Made by a program: the position numbers and the translations under genes | Notes under the pieces: model-generated | The model's input: only the letters and a program-made list of their open reading frames with translations | Told to the model about the DNA's origin: nothing | Database searches by the model: none | Source: an uncultured Paracoccaceae bacterium | Lineage (GTDB): Bacteria > Pseudomonadota > Alphaproteobacteria > Rhodobacterales > Rhodobacteraceae | NCBI GenBank assembly: GCA_951812305.1 | Contig: CATOSB010000009.1 | Span: 27,744-91,743 of the forward strand | Direction: 5' to 3' | Length of the DNA: 64,000 nt | Part shown: positions 33,181-42,490 of the stretch, piece by piece | How positions within the stretch are numbered: position 1 is the stretch's first letter | Layout of the letters: every line of letters begins with the position of its first letter

Positions 33181-34052
33181 AGTGGGTCAGTTTGAATTGC
33201 AGCCCTTACAAGGAGCGAGGCTATGATCCAGCCGGGGGTTCCCACACGCGGTGCTGCGTGTTACCTTTCACTCAAGGCAAGAACCGGTGCAGGCATGGCA
33301 ATCCTCGGGCGAAAAGAAATTAGCGACAAGGTCGCGGAGGGCAAGATTACGATTGAGCCCTTTGATGAGAATAAAATCGAACCGGCTAGCTATGATTGCC
33401 GAATAGGTGATGTCCTTGCGGCTGGTATTGGGCGTCACAAATGGGAAGAAGGCGACGAATTCGTCCTTGAAAGCAATTCCTGGGCATCCGCCTCCTCCGA
33501 AGAGGTTTTCGATCTACCCAATGACATTTGTGCTTCCTATGGCATTCGCTCTGGCCTGGCCAGGAGAGGTGTAATCGCATTCGGCGGCCCTCAAATAGAT
33601 CCCGGCTATAAGGGAAAGATTTTCGTTTCTCTGTATAATCCGACGTTGGAACCTATTGTCCTAAAACATGGCCAGGTGATAATGTCGGTGATTTTCTATC
33701 AACTTATGTCCGCCGACGAACACGGATACTCCGGTCCACATCAAGGACAGAAGGACTTTCCATCCCAAGACGTCGAATTTATGATGCGAATGCGCAGTCG
33801 AAACCTTGCAGAAGTAATCGACAATGTTGAAACTCTCGACCACTCCGTCAAAAGCCTTGCTGAAAACCTGAAAACCCTCACCTCAGATGTGCATGAAATA
33901 CGCCGCATTGTTGATGATGCGAAGCCGTGGCTAAAGGTAATCGTGTGGATACTGGGTACCGCCGGTGTCGCGGCCGTTGGGTGGATTGTTGTTGAGCTTA
34001 TGCAAAGCTTCTTTGGCTCTGGTTCGAAGCCATAATTTCAAACTGACCCACT
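33181..34052. repeat. 16-bp inverted repeats bounding a single-gene cassette
   Basis: AGTGGGTCAGTTTGAA at 33181-33196 and its exact complement at 34037-34052 flank one AT-richer gene. No transposase is encoded and no clean target duplication is seen. The motif GTGGGTCA resembles the repeated end motifs of IS21-type elements (GGGGTCA), so the cassette may be a non-autonomous unit. It separates the MuF gene from the next phage gene. Confidence 0.6.
33295..34035 (+). CDS. dCTP deaminase-like protein with C-terminal membrane anchor
   Basis: 246 residues from ATG 33295. Residues 1-150 match the dCTP deaminase/dUTPase trimer fold: KIEPASYDCRIGD, YGIRSGLARRGV and IDPGYKGKIFVSLYN. In E. coli Dcd the last motif reads VLEFYN and its Glu is catalytic; here Ser takes that place, so activity is doubtful. 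A coiled coil (about 165-220) and a membrane helix (IVWILGTAGVAAVGWIVV) follow. It sits inside a pair of 16-bp inverted repeats and is AT-richer than its neighbours, so it is a mobile cargo gene, possibly a nucleotide sensor in defence. Confidence 0.7.
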   Translation: MAILGRKEISDKVAEGKITIEPFDENKIEPASYDCRIGDVLAAGIGRHKWEEGDEFVLESNSWASASSEEVFDLPNDICASYGIRSGLARRGVIAFGGPQIDPGYKGKIFVSLYNPTLEPIVLKHGQVIMSVIFYQLMSADEHGYSGPHQGQKDFPSQDVEFMMRMRSRNLAEVIDNVETLDHSVKSLAENLKTLTSDVHEIRRIVDDAKPWLKVIVWILGTAGVAAVGWIVVELMQSFFGSGSKP

Positions 34053-34056
34053 ACCC

Positions 34057-34458
34057 ATGGCCGTGCACACCATCAACCTTCCCGACATGCTCTACGGGCG
34101 CGAGATGCGCACCGTGATCTGGGACGACGTGGCGGGCACCGTTACCGGTACACATTCAGATATACCGGACATGCAACGGGACCTCGCCCTGCCCACGCCG
34201 GTGGATTGCTCATCCGAGGGACGTGTGCTCTACCTCCACAATCCCGCGCACGATCCGGCCGACTTCCTCTGGCTGCTCGGGTTCGCCTTCAGCGGGATAC
34301 TCTACGAGCCGCTGCGTTCGACCCTGCCGCCCGTCTTCGACGGCGTCGACCTCAGCCCCATGGAACCCGCCCCGCGCGCCAGACGCGATGCGGAAGGCAA
34401 CATTACCGACCGATACGAGGACGGCTCGTTCCTCGGCTACGACATGCCCTACAGCTGA
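34057..34458 (+). CDS. hypothetical phage protein after MuF
   Basis: 133 residues. ATG 34057 lies 4 bp outside the right inverted repeat of the cassette and lacks a ribosome site, so the cassette probably landed just upstream of or at its start. Mixed beta sequence with LWLLGFAFSGILYEPLRS. Last recognisable phage gene on this side. Function unknown. Confidence 0.5.
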   Translation: MAVHTINLPDMLYGREMRTVIWDDVAGTVTGTHSDIPDMQRDLALPTPVDCSSEGRVLYLHNPAHDPADFLWLLGFAFSGILYEPLRSTLPPVFDGVDLSPMEPAPRARRDAEGNITDRYEDGSFLGYDMPYS

Positions 34459-34835
34459 CACCCGCACATCCGTCGCAAGCGCCTTGCAGGGAGTGTGCAG
34501 GCCCCTTGCAAGGGCAGGATTATCGTGGCTGCGGAAGCACCGGGAAGCGCGAAAAAAGCCGCCCCCGAAACGCCCGGAAAATCCGGTGAAAAACGACCCC
34601 CCGAAAAACACCGTTTCCAGCGGGTTCGCACACCCCGAAACGCGCCGATTCTGAAAAACTTATGGCGCGGGCCGAATTTGACGTGGCCATCAGGTCCGCG
34701 CCGCACCAGGCGCTCAAAGCCCTGATCTGGCGGGAAATTTCAATTCTCATCCCACTTCATCCCGAATAGGCCCGGATAGTCCCGCTTCCCAAAGACTTTT
34801 GTCACCCCACAGCGCGGGCGGAGGATCTCTTCCGC
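34459..34835. other. prophage/plasmid junction region
   Basis: About 380 bp without a convincing gene. It holds TTGCA-rich repeats (34487-34519, including the palindrome CCCTTGCAAGGG), three CCCCGAAA-type repeats, and a possible 36-codon ORF starting at 34662 (MARAEFDVAIRSAPHQALKA). The prophage end and the 5' end of the next gene probably lie here, but I cannot fix the junction base. Confidence 0.4.
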
Positions 34836-35798
34836 ATGGCGTTCGGGGAGCCGGTGCGCCCCGGCGCCGCTGACTGGCGGGCGCGGGAGAACGACGCGGT
34901 GTCGATGGCGATGAGAGGCCACAAGCGCGGGCTCTGGTGCGATCATTCCGCCGGGGAAGGCGGCGACCTTCTCGATCTCGCCGCGATGGTGCTCTGTGGC
35001 CTCACGAGCGCGCGGAGCGACTTTCCGCGTGTGCTCGAAGAGGCTGCGTGCTGGCTGGGCGACGCCCCAATGCCGGACAGAAGAAAGCCCAAAGCCAAAG
35101 ATACCAATGAGCGCTCCTATCTCCGCGCGCTGGTCCGCTCGACAGAGGGCTGGACCGGACCGGTGCGGGGCAGCCCGGCGGAGACCTATCTCGCCGGGCG
35201 CGGCATACGGGACCTGCCCGAAACCGGCCTGGCATTTCTGCCGCCGGTTCCCTGCCTGCGTGTCCGTGATCCCGACTGTCCGGCGCTGGTGGTCTGGGCC
35301 GTGGATGACGCCGGGCATGCGGTCGGCGGCCAGCGCATCCTCATTGATGACGCGGGCCGGAAGGCGGCGGTGAAGATCACCAAGCCCGCCTTCGGCACAA
35401 TCGCAAGTACGCCCGCACGGTTTCCGGCGCGGGAGCCCGGTTCAGCATCGGGCCCGCTCATCATCGCCGAAGGCCCCGAAACTGCCCTGACCATCCGCGC
35501 CGTGACCGGTCTGGAGACCTGGGCGGTGTTCGGGGTTTCGGGATGGAAGCGCGCGCCGGTCCCGATGGACCGCGAGGTGATCCTTGCCCCCGACCGGGAT
35601 GCGCCGGGGAGCCCCGCGGCACGCGCCTTTGCCCATGCACTGGCGCATCATCTCGACCGGGGCTGCCGGCTCCGCATCGCCGAAGCCCCCGAACCCGAAG
35701 GCTCCAAACGCGATCTCAACGACACGCTGATGACCCGGGGGGCCTTCGCCGTGCTCGGGGCCATTGCCGCGGCCCGGCCCGTGGAGGAACGCATATGA
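34836..35798 (+). CDS. Toprim-domain protein of conjugative plasmids (DUF7146/primase-like)
   Basis: 320 residues from ATG 34836. The N-terminal part (KRGLWCDHSAGEGGDLLDLA) and the Toprim core (PLIIAEGPETALTIRAVTG, then VILAPDRDAPG) are typical of plasmid Toprim proteins near tra genes. The open frame extends 22 codons further upstream without a start, so the N-terminus may have been cut by the prophage end. It is 4-bp coupled to the TraB-like gene. Likely DNA-primase-like role after transfer. Confidence 0.7.
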   Translation: MAFGEPVRPGAADWRARENDAVSMAMRGHKRGLWCDHSAGEGGDLLDLAAMVLCGLTSARSDFPRVLEEAACWLGDAPMPDRRKPKAKDTNERSYLRALVRSTEGWTGPVRGSPAETYLAGRGIRDLPETGLAFLPPVPCLRVRDPDCPALVVWAVDDAGHAVGGQRILIDDAGRKAAVKITKPAFGTIASTPARFPAREPGSASGPLIIAEGPETALTIRAVTGLETWAVFGVSGWKRAPVPMDREVILAPDRDAPGSPAARAFAHALAHHLDRGCRLRIAEAPEPEGSKRDLNDTLMTRGAFAVLGAIAAARPVEERI

Positions 35799-36456
35799 CA
35801 GGGTGGCACACGATCCTCTTCGCCCCCGGCAGTGCGACACTCGCGTTCGCGGCCTTCTTCCTGCCGCCCGTGCCCTTCGCGCTGGCGCTGCTGCCATTGC
35901 TCGTCGCGGCATGGGGCGACCGCGCGTCCCTCCGCGCCGCCGCCATGGCCGGCTTCATGCTCTGGCCCGCCATCGCCTCGGCCACCGGTCTTGTCGGGGT
36001 TGGCATGGGGCCGGGAGTTGTCTGGGCCGGAGCCGCCGGGATCGTGGTCGCGCTCTCGCTGCTCGCCGCATGGTTCGGCATCTTCCCCGTGACACTGACG
36101 CTTTTGGCAATCCCGTTCTTCCCCGCCTCGCCGCTTCTGCCCCTTGCCGCGCTTCTGCCGGGCGCGGGACTTGTCGGCCTGATCGTCACCGCGCTGGCGC
36201 TGACCGCCGCCGAGGCGGTTCGCTACCGGAAGGCTCTCTTGTCGGGCATTCTCGCAGCACTTGCAGCCTGGAATATCCTGACCGGTGTGGCGCCTGCCGA
36301 GGCCACACCTCCGTGGCGGGAACTCCCCGAGCCCGTCACCATCACCGAACGCGCCCGCTGGATCGCGCTCCGCGACAGCCTCCCCGCGGGCGGGGTGGCA
36401 ATTCTCGGCGAAAACATCTTCCGGGCCGAAGACGCCGACGCGCGCGCCTTCTGGTG
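35795..36456 (+). pseudogene. TraB-like conjugal transfer protein, truncated by IS3
   Basis: About 220 residues remain. Several membrane helices (for example FPVTLTLLAIPFFPASPLLP) are followed by the start of a nitrilase-like region (VAILGENIF) and the frame runs into the IS3 left end after 'FW'. Family members are about 400 residues, so the catalytic half is gone. Belongs with the Toprim gene to a conjugation region. TraB assignment is by resemblance. Confidence 0.6.
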
Positions 36457-36541
36457 TGTCTGACGTCAGCACTCGTTGGAGAGAATTGGTGATTTGAGCA
36501 ACGGAGGATTTCTGGTTCATCGGAACTGATATGGAGTGAAG

Positions 36542-36916
36542 ATGAGACAGAAATCCGGACAGTCGAAAGCCGCCGCTGACAAGGTGGTGAAAGGCATTCG
36601 CCGCAAAACCCGCAAGCATTACTCTGCCGAGGAGAAGATTCGTGTCGTTCTGGCCGGGCTGCGCGGTGAGGAAAGCATCGCCTCGCTGTGCCGCCAGGAG
36701 GGTATTTCCGAGAGCCTGTATTACAGCTGGTCGAAGGAGTTCCTTGAAGCTGGGAAACGTCGTTTAGCGGGAGACACGGCCCGTCAAGCCACATCACCCG
36801 AGGTGAAGGATTTGCGGTCTGAGTCTGCCGCACTCAAAGAGGTCGTGGCTGAACTCACCCTGGAGAACCGTCTGCTCAAAAAAAGCATGATCGCGGATGG
36901 GGAGGACGAGGAATGA
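36542..36916 (+). CDS. IS3 OrfA
   Basis: 124 residues from ATG 36542 behind GGAG. N-terminal HTH (YSAEEKIRVVLAGLRGEESI, LCRQEGISESLYYSW) and a C-terminal leucine-zipper-like helix (LKEVVAELTLENRLLKK). It binds IS ends. Overlaps orfB as ATGA. Confidence 0.9.
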   Translation: MRQKSGQSKAAADKVVKGIRRKTRKHYSAEEKIRVVLAGLRGEESIASLCRQEGISESLYYSWSKEFLEAGKRRLAGDTARQATSPEVKDLRSESAALKEVVAELTLENRLLKKSMIADGEDEE

Positions 36917-37893
36917 GATACCCAGCCTCTGAAAAACTGGAGATCATTCGCACGGTTGAGGCATCGCATCTGCCGGCCAAGCAGACGTTGGCGATGCTGG
37001 GCATCCCCAGCTCGACCTTCTACCGCTGGTACGACCTTTTCCAGGAAGGTGGTGTCGAGGCTCTGCAGGACAGATCGCCCAACCCAAAATCGGTGTGGAA
37101 CCGCGTTCCCGACGACAAACGGGATCAAATCATCGACTTTGCGCTGGAGAATGAGGACCTGACGCCACGAGAGTTGGCGGTGAAGTTCACGGACACCAAG
37201 CGTTACTTCGTGTCGGAATCGACGGTGTACAGGCTTTTGAAGGCGCAAGACCTGATTGCCAGCCCCGCTTTCGTGGTGATCAAGGCTGCCGAAGAGTTCA
37301 AAGACAAAACGACGGCCATCAACCAGCTCTGGCAGACCGACTTCACCTATCTGAAAGTTATCGGCTGGGGCTGGTTCTATCTCAGCACGATCCTGGACGA
37401 TTACAGCCGCTACATCATCTCCTGGAAGCTCTGCTCAACGATGAAGGCCGGGGATGTCACCGATACGCTGGACCTGGCTTTGGCTGCGTCAGGCTGTGAT
37501 CAGGCGACCGTCCTGCACAAACCACGCCTGCTCAGCGACAACGGTTCATCCTACGTTGCCGGTGATCTGGCCGCCTGGCTCGAAGACAAAGGCATGGATC
37601 ACGTTCGAGGTGCTCCGTTCCATCCGCAAACCCAGGGCAAGATCGAACGTTGGCATCAGACGATGAAAAACCGGGTCTTGCTGGAGCACTACTATCTGCC
37701 CGGTGATCTGGAAAGGCAGATCGAAGCCTTCGTCGAACACTACAACAATCGTCGTTACCACGAGAGCCTGAACAACGTCACGCCAGCCGATGTCTACTTC
37801 GGCCGGGCGGAAACCATCCTCAGAGAAAGGGAGAAGATCAAGAAACTGACAATCCAGAAACGCCGCTTGCAGCACCAGAAAGCTGCCGCCTAA
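36913..37893 (+). CDS. IS3 OrfB transposase
   Basis: 326 residues. rve integrase core with WQTDFTYLKV, LSDNGSSYVA and FHPQTQGKIERWHQT giving the DDE triad. In the -1 frame relative to OrfA; separate start ATG at 36913. Confidence 0.95.
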   Translation: MRYPASEKLEIIRTVEASHLPAKQTLAMLGIPSSTFYRWYDLFQEGGVEALQDRSPNPKSVWNRVPDDKRDQIIDFALENEDLTPRELAVKFTDTKRYFVSESTVYRLLKAQDLIASPAFVVIKAAEEFKDKTTAINQLWQTDFTYLKVIGWGWFYLSTILDDYSRYIISWKLCSTMKAGDVTDTLDLALAASGCDQATVLHKPRLLSDNGSSYVAGDLAAWLEDKGMDHVRGAPFHPQTQGKIERWHQTMKNRVLLEHYYLPGDLERQIEAFVEHYNNRRYHESLNNVTPADVYFGRAETILREREKIKKLTIQKRRLQHQKAAA

Positions 37894-37968
37894 TATGAAA
37901 CCCTAGATGGACCAGAGCCTCGGTTAGCCAAAAACCATCAGCTCTCCTGAAAACCCTGACGACGGACA

Positions 37969-38774
37969 CTTAACCGTGTCCATAGCAACTCAAGCAGAAC
38001 CACCATAGGGGCGTCCCGCGTTGAGCCAAAAAGGTGCCATTTTCCGTCATCCAAATCGGGAACGATGTACGGGTGCCCATTCATCTTCAGAAGGGCGTTC
38101 TTGCGACAAACGATCAAGTTTGGAAGAACCGCGGGGCCCGCTAGCCCACCGGGCACGTCTTTCAGCGCATCCAAGAAGCCATCGCGAAGGCCCAGTTCAT
38201 TTGCATAGCCGCTATATCCGAACACGATCCTGATCGGTGCGAGCTGTTCATGGGCTATTGTCCTTAGAAATTCGCCGCCCGTTGACGAAAGATCGTCAAG
38301 TTCGCCATCTTCGGGAAATCTACCCATAAGCCGGGCAAACGCTCTGTTCGACGGCCCAAGGTGAACCTGCTTATTTTTGGATAGGAGCAGTTCCTTCTGC
38401 TGAAGCGAGATAGCACGCATCTTGTTGATGCTATCAGCAAGGTCTTTCGCGTAGAGGTTTTTCTTCACTTCAAACACTGCCAGAACATCGGCGATCGGCC
38501 ACTCCCATTTGTCCGTTTTTGGGATTTTCCGACCGTTAGTTCCCATGACCAGCATTGCGTCGGTTTGGTGACTGTGTTTGCCGTCAACACCCAGGACAAA
38601 ACCGTCGACAAGTCGAAGATTGAGCTCGCTTGGGATCGCTCGCTCAACAAGCTCGCGCGTCAGACCTTCATACATATCGCCGATTGTCGGCGCGTGTTTC
38701 ACCGCTTCCGACCCGAGAACTTCCGCTTCTTTTTCCTGAAGTTCCTCCAGGAATTGAGCTAGCGTCGTAATCAT
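37969..38774 (-). pseudogene. DUF6602 nuclease-like protein, 3' end cut by IS3
   Basis: About 268 native residues, then IS3 sequence to a stop at 37938. TDAMLVMG followed by VLAVFEVKKN is a PD-(D/E)xK-like layout, which fits DUF6602 as I know it. It starts 26 bp after the Argonaute stop on the same strand, so it is the last gene of the defence operon. How much C-terminus is lost is unclear. Nuclease activity is inferred. Confidence 0.6.
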
Positions 38775-38800
38775 GATTCACTCGCAACGAACATGTGGGC

Positions 38801-40225
38801 CTACATAAAGAATCGGAATTGATAAGGTGTCGCGCCGAGCCCGGACATTCGCTTGACGACCCGCGCGAGAACCTTTGCATAGCTCATGGTCACCGGTAGC
38901 TGGTCGTAGAGTGCGTCGTTGTTCCAGTTCATCTTGGACAACGCCAGGGCCGACCTTGCTGTATCGTCCCAAGGGCCGTGGCCGGCATGACGTACGAGTC
39001 GGATCGGGCGGGGTGTGCTTCTGGCTCCCTGAAAATAGGCATCGCGGTCGGTGATGCCAGCAACATTGCCGTGCATCCAAAGAAGACATTCTCGTGGACC
39101 AAGGCCGAGGAGTGATCCCCGTTCGACAGGAAATGCGGCCGGCGTTCCTTTGCGGTTGCCGCCTTGTGGGCGATCAATCCTCGCCCCACGCCACGGCACA
39201 TCTTCCACGACTTGCACCAGATCAACCGCCTCACACAAATGTAGAGCCTCCATGCAACCATTGATTTCGTCTGGTTTGAATTCCGTCGATTTATGTACGA
39301 TGACGCGGCGCGGCGTACGTCCGGCATGCCTACGCCTGAAGAGATCTAGTGAGCGTGTCATCACCCGGAACATTTCGTTGCGCGATAGGAAAGGATTGTC
39401 GCGTTGTACCTCGACCTCGTTGGCATTGTAGGCCATGAACTCGAGCCCCGCGCCATCGCCGTCAAAAACCTGGCTGCAACAGGTTACGAAACGTGGTTGA
39501 TCAGACTGCGCCGGACGCACGGCATAGGAAATGCCAATATAGGCTGTGTCAGGGTCTGAATCTGCGAGTTTCCAAGATACGCCACCTGCCTTCGCGTAGA
39601 GCGCCAAGCCAATGCGCCACATAACGCTGGCCTTGTGGGGATAGGCTAGCGCTCGGTCTTCCCTGACGAGCTGTATCGGTAGACGACGAGTAGCGCTCGC
39701 TGCCTTCAAATGGTCGTGCAGATCGAAGTCTTCGCCCTCACCTCCGACAAAGCCAGATGACCAGGACTGAGGGATGTAAATGAAGATAACGTCAAACTGT
39801 TCCCGTATCGCGTCCAGCGTCTGCACCGCTCGTGTAAGTCGTGAAGACAGAACCACATGCGGAGTACTTGAGTCGGCCATCTCTGGTCCGAGTCGATCGT
39901 CGAGTTGGATGTGGCAGTTCTTTGCCGCCGCTCGCATGTTCAGATTGAAAACGCTCCTGAAACCAGGCCACGTTGGCAAATAGTCTCGCCTTTCTGTCGC
40001 TTTGAATTCGCTGTTGAGGTCCTTCATGAAGTTATAGAGCCGCTGGCTCTCTCCTGAAGGCGCGATTGTCGCGACACGGATTGGGTCAGGAACGAGGCCG
40101 GCGGAATACGGGCCATATCGCAGGAGTCCATTCAGCGGGTGGATTGCAACATCCCCCGTGTTTTCAGGGTGGAATGACAGTCGTGGCTCAGGAAACCAGA
40201 GATGGGGGGAGACTTCAGCGGTCAT
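38801..40225 (-). CDS. short prokaryotic Argonaute (MID-PIWI)
   Basis: 474 residues from ATG 40225, which overlaps the SIR2-APAZ stop as ATGA. Short Argonautes have only MID and PIWI domains and use RNA guides against DNA. The PIWI end is recognisable (LPVTMSYAKVLARVVKRM then YQFRFFM), as is GISYAVRPAQ. No full DEDx tetrad is evident, as expected for short Argonautes, which act through a partner effector. Coupling to SIR2-APAZ defines a SPARSA-type pair; the partner gene is now interrupted. Confidence 0.85.
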   Translation of the reverse strand: MTAEVSPHLWFPEPRLSFHPENTGDVAIHPLNGLLRYGPYSAGLVPDPIRVATIAPSGESQRLYNFMKDLNSEFKATERRDYLPTWPGFRSVFNLNMRAAAKNCHIQLDDRLGPEMADSSTPHVVLSSRLTRAVQTLDAIREQFDVIFIYIPQSWSSGFVGGEGEDFDLHDHLKAASATRRLPIQLVREDRALAYPHKASVMWRIGLALYAKAGGVSWKLADSDPDTAYIGISYAVRPAQSDQPRFVTCCSQVFDGDGAGLEFMAYNANEVEVQRDNPFLSRNEMFRVMTRSLDLFRRRHAGRTPRRVIVHKSTEFKPDEINGCMEALHLCEAVDLVQVVEDVPWRGARIDRPQGGNRKGTPAAFPVERGSLLGLGPRECLLWMHGNVAGITDRDAYFQGARSTPRPIRLVRHAGHGPWDDTARSALALSKMNWNNDALYDQLPVTMSYAKVLARVVKRMSGLGATPYQFRFFM

Positions 40226-40645
40226 ACGCGAGACCTTTTCGAAAATGCAGTTGTTTTTCCGAGAACAAAGGCGGCGTCGACCCCTGTGCTCACATTGAGT
40301 GCCCGGAGCTCCCTGCCATCCGCACAAAGCACATCGCCCCAGAACGAGATGAGATCATTAAGTTGCCGATTGTATCGTTTAACGCTTCGCTCTCGTGAGA
40401 AGTCCATTGCCGCTGCTCGATTCTCATCGGTAATCCCCTCGATGAGGGTTCGCGGCTCAAAGACGAGCCAGAGCTTGTCGTTTGCCCAATCAAGGCGCGT
40501 TGCAAGGCCCTCGCGCCAGGTGAGGTCAGGATGCTTCGGTATTGCGCCCGAGAGATTCCCGCCAAGCCGTTTGAGGGGCACCCACTTTGCGTCGGCGGGA
40601 TCATTGGGGGCCAGAAAATCCACGCTCCTGCGACGCTTAAAAATA
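40222..40645 (-). pseudogene. SIR2-APAZ gene, C-terminal part (APAZ), split off by IS1595
   Basis: About 138 residues of the APAZ domain (for example WLVFEPRTLIEGITDENRAA and LNDLISFWGDVLCADGREL). Joining this segment to 47,994-49,317 after removing the IS1595 element and one 8-bp duplicate restores a single frame of 580 codons (579 residues). A GTG at 40623 could start a truncated APAZ piece. APAZ docks to the short Argonaute and helps hold guide and target. Confidence 0.85.
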
Positions 40646-40889
40646 GGGAATTATATACCAAAGTCACATTTCAAGCTTGCCCTGACTGCGAAGGTGGTTT
40701 ATATTAAAGTCACAACGGAGGGCAAGATATGGCGCATAAGGCACCCGGCAAGTCAGATCGTGAAGGCATAAGCCTGATCCAACTTCTTCGCATGTTCCCG
40801 GATGACGCAGCTGCCGAAAAGTGGTTTGCAGACAAAATATGGCCGGACGGCCCCTATTGTCCCCATTGCGGGTCTTTTGAAGTGCAATC

Positions 40890-42490
40890 GTAACTCCCAA
40901 GCACCCCCCACGTTTGAGTGTTATTGTCAGTTTTATGGTGAGTCGAATTTGCCATTTTGCGCGTGTTTTTTTTCTTTCTTGTCTGAATTCTGTGGCGCCG
41001 GGTTGATTTCTCTGAATCAGTGGTGGGATGGATCAGGTTGCCGCCCTTGAACAACTTCTCGCCACGGCTCTGCGTCGGATCGCTGAGCTTGAAGCTGCGT
41101 TGGCGAGCATGGCGGAAGAGATCACGGACCTGCGCCGACAGTTGGCCAAGAACAGCAGCAATAGCAGCAAGCCCCCTTCAAGTGATGGCCTGAAGAAGCC
41201 AGCCCCGCGCAGCCTGCGTGGCAAATCCGGAAAGAAAAGTGGCGGCCAAGTTGGCCACCGGGGCGACACCCTGCGCCAGACGTCAACACCCGACTTTGTC
41301 GAACGGCATGAGGCGACGCATTGCAGCGCCTGTCAGAGCGCCCTGACGGCGGAGATGGTGAAAGGGATCGAGAAGCGTCAGGTGTTCGACTTGCCTGCGC
41401 CACGCCTGGAGGTCACCGAGCATCAGGCGGCGGTTTATTGTTGCGACCATTGTCGAGCCACGACGACGGCTGGCTTTCCCGATGGCGTGGCCGCGCATGT
41501 GCAATATGGCACGCGCATGCGGGCAGTGGCGGTCTATTGCAATGTTCAGCAGCTGATACCCGAGGATCGGGTCTGCCAGCTTATGCGCGACCTGTTTGGG
41601 GCCACCAGCTTGTGCGCGGCCAGCGTGACCAACTGGACGCGCGGCGCGGCAAATAAGATGGGTGTCGTGGTTGAACACATTCTCGCCCGGCTTGCCGAAG
41701 GCGGCGTTCGGCATCTGGACGAGACCGGACTTCGTGTTGCCGGCAAGCTGCACTGGCTGCACACGATCTGCGATACCGCCTTCACCCATTACCGCATCAG
41801 CGCCAAACGCGGTGCTGTTCCAACCTTCCTGACCGGCGGGACGATCATTCATGATCACTGGAAACCCTACTACGCCCATATGAGCGGAGTGGACGCCCAC
41901 GTCCTCTGCGGGGCGCATCACTTGCGCGAACTCAAGGCCATCGAAGAGATCGAAAAAGAGCCTTGGGCGACGGAGATGAGCGCAGTGCTTCATAGCGCCA
42001 ATCAGCTCAGATGCGCGGCTCAGGATCAAGGCGAGACCGAACTCCCGGAACTGGTTCGCCAGGGTATAGTCACCAGATACATGGCGATCCTCGCCAAGGG
42101 GCTCGCCTTCCACGAACGCCAGCCCCCGCTGGCCAAAAGCCCCGGCACCCGCGGCCGAAAAGCCAGGCGGCCAGGCCACAACCTGCTCCTCCGCCTGCGT
42201 GACTACCGCGATGACGTTTTGCGATTCATCGCCGACTTCGCGGTCCCATTCACAAACAATCAGGCCGAACAGGACCTGCGCATGATGAAGCTGCGCATGA
42301 AAATCTCGGGCACCTTCCGCACCCTCGAGGGCGCGCGGGTCTTCGCCGACATCAGGTCCGTCATCTCGACGGCCAGAAAACACGGGTTCAACATCCTGGA
42401 AATCCTGACCCTGTCACCACCTCAGATCATCGCACGGCTCTGACGGAACAAAACCCCGCAACCCTATCGGACAGGGTGCTTGGGAGTTAC
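40890..42490 (+). mobile_element. IS66-family element, copy 1
   Basis: 1,601 bp, ends GTAACTCCCAAGCACC and complement, with the 8-bp duplicate GTGCAATC at 40882-40889 and 42491-42498. One transposase gene only; no TnpA/TnpB, as in the ISBst12-like branch. Almost identical to the copies at 46,324 and 57,133. Confidence 0.95.
41028..42443 (+). CDS. IS66 transposase TnpC, copy 1
   Basis: 471 residues: N-terminal coiled coil (ELEAALASMAEEITDLRRQL), zinc-finger region with CSACQSAL and YCCDHC, then the transposase domain (HLDETGLRVAG, and FTNNQAEQDLRMMKLRMK carrying the catalytic Glu). Differs from copy 2 at two residues (V for A in DAHVLCG, G for R in KHGFN). Confidence 0.95.
   Translation: MDQVAALEQLLATALRRIAELEAALASMAEEITDLRRQLAKNSSNSSKPPSSDGLKKPAPRSLRGKSGKKSGGQVGHRGDTLRQTSTPDFVERHEATHCSACQSALTAEMVKGIEKRQVFDLPAPRLEVTEHQAAVYCCDHCRATTTAGFPDGVAAHVQYGTRMRAVAVYCNVQQLIPEDRVCQLMRDLFGATSLCAASVTNWTRGAANKMGVVVEHILARLAEGGVRHLDETGLRVAGKLHWLHTICDTAFTHYRISAKRGAVPTFLTGGTIIHDHWKPYYAHMSGVDAHVLCGAHHLRELKAIEEIEKEPWATEMSAVLHSANQLRCAAQDQGETELPELVRQGIVTRYMAILAKGLAFHERQPPLAKSPGTRGRKARRPGHNLLLRLRDYRDDVLRFIADFAVPFTNNQAEQDLRMMKLRMKISGTFRTLEGARVFADIRSVISTARKHGFNILEILTLSPPQIIARL

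Larger units (their letters stand above)
36457..37968 (+). mobile_element. IS3-family element, complete copy
   Basis: About 1,512 bp with imperfect ends TGTCTGACGTCAG (left) and TGTCCGTCGTCAG (right, complement). It carries orfA and orfB. The 3-bp flanks differ (GTG left, CTT right), so the two sides do not form a target duplication; left side is conjugation DNA, right side is the defence island. A fragment of a second copy is at 54,601-55,045. Confidence 0.85.

Noticed and set aside
33295..34035. Calling this an active dCTP deaminase
   Set aside because: The position equivalent to the catalytic Glu is Ser in IFVSLYN, and the chain has an added coiled coil and membrane helix; only the fold is claimed.
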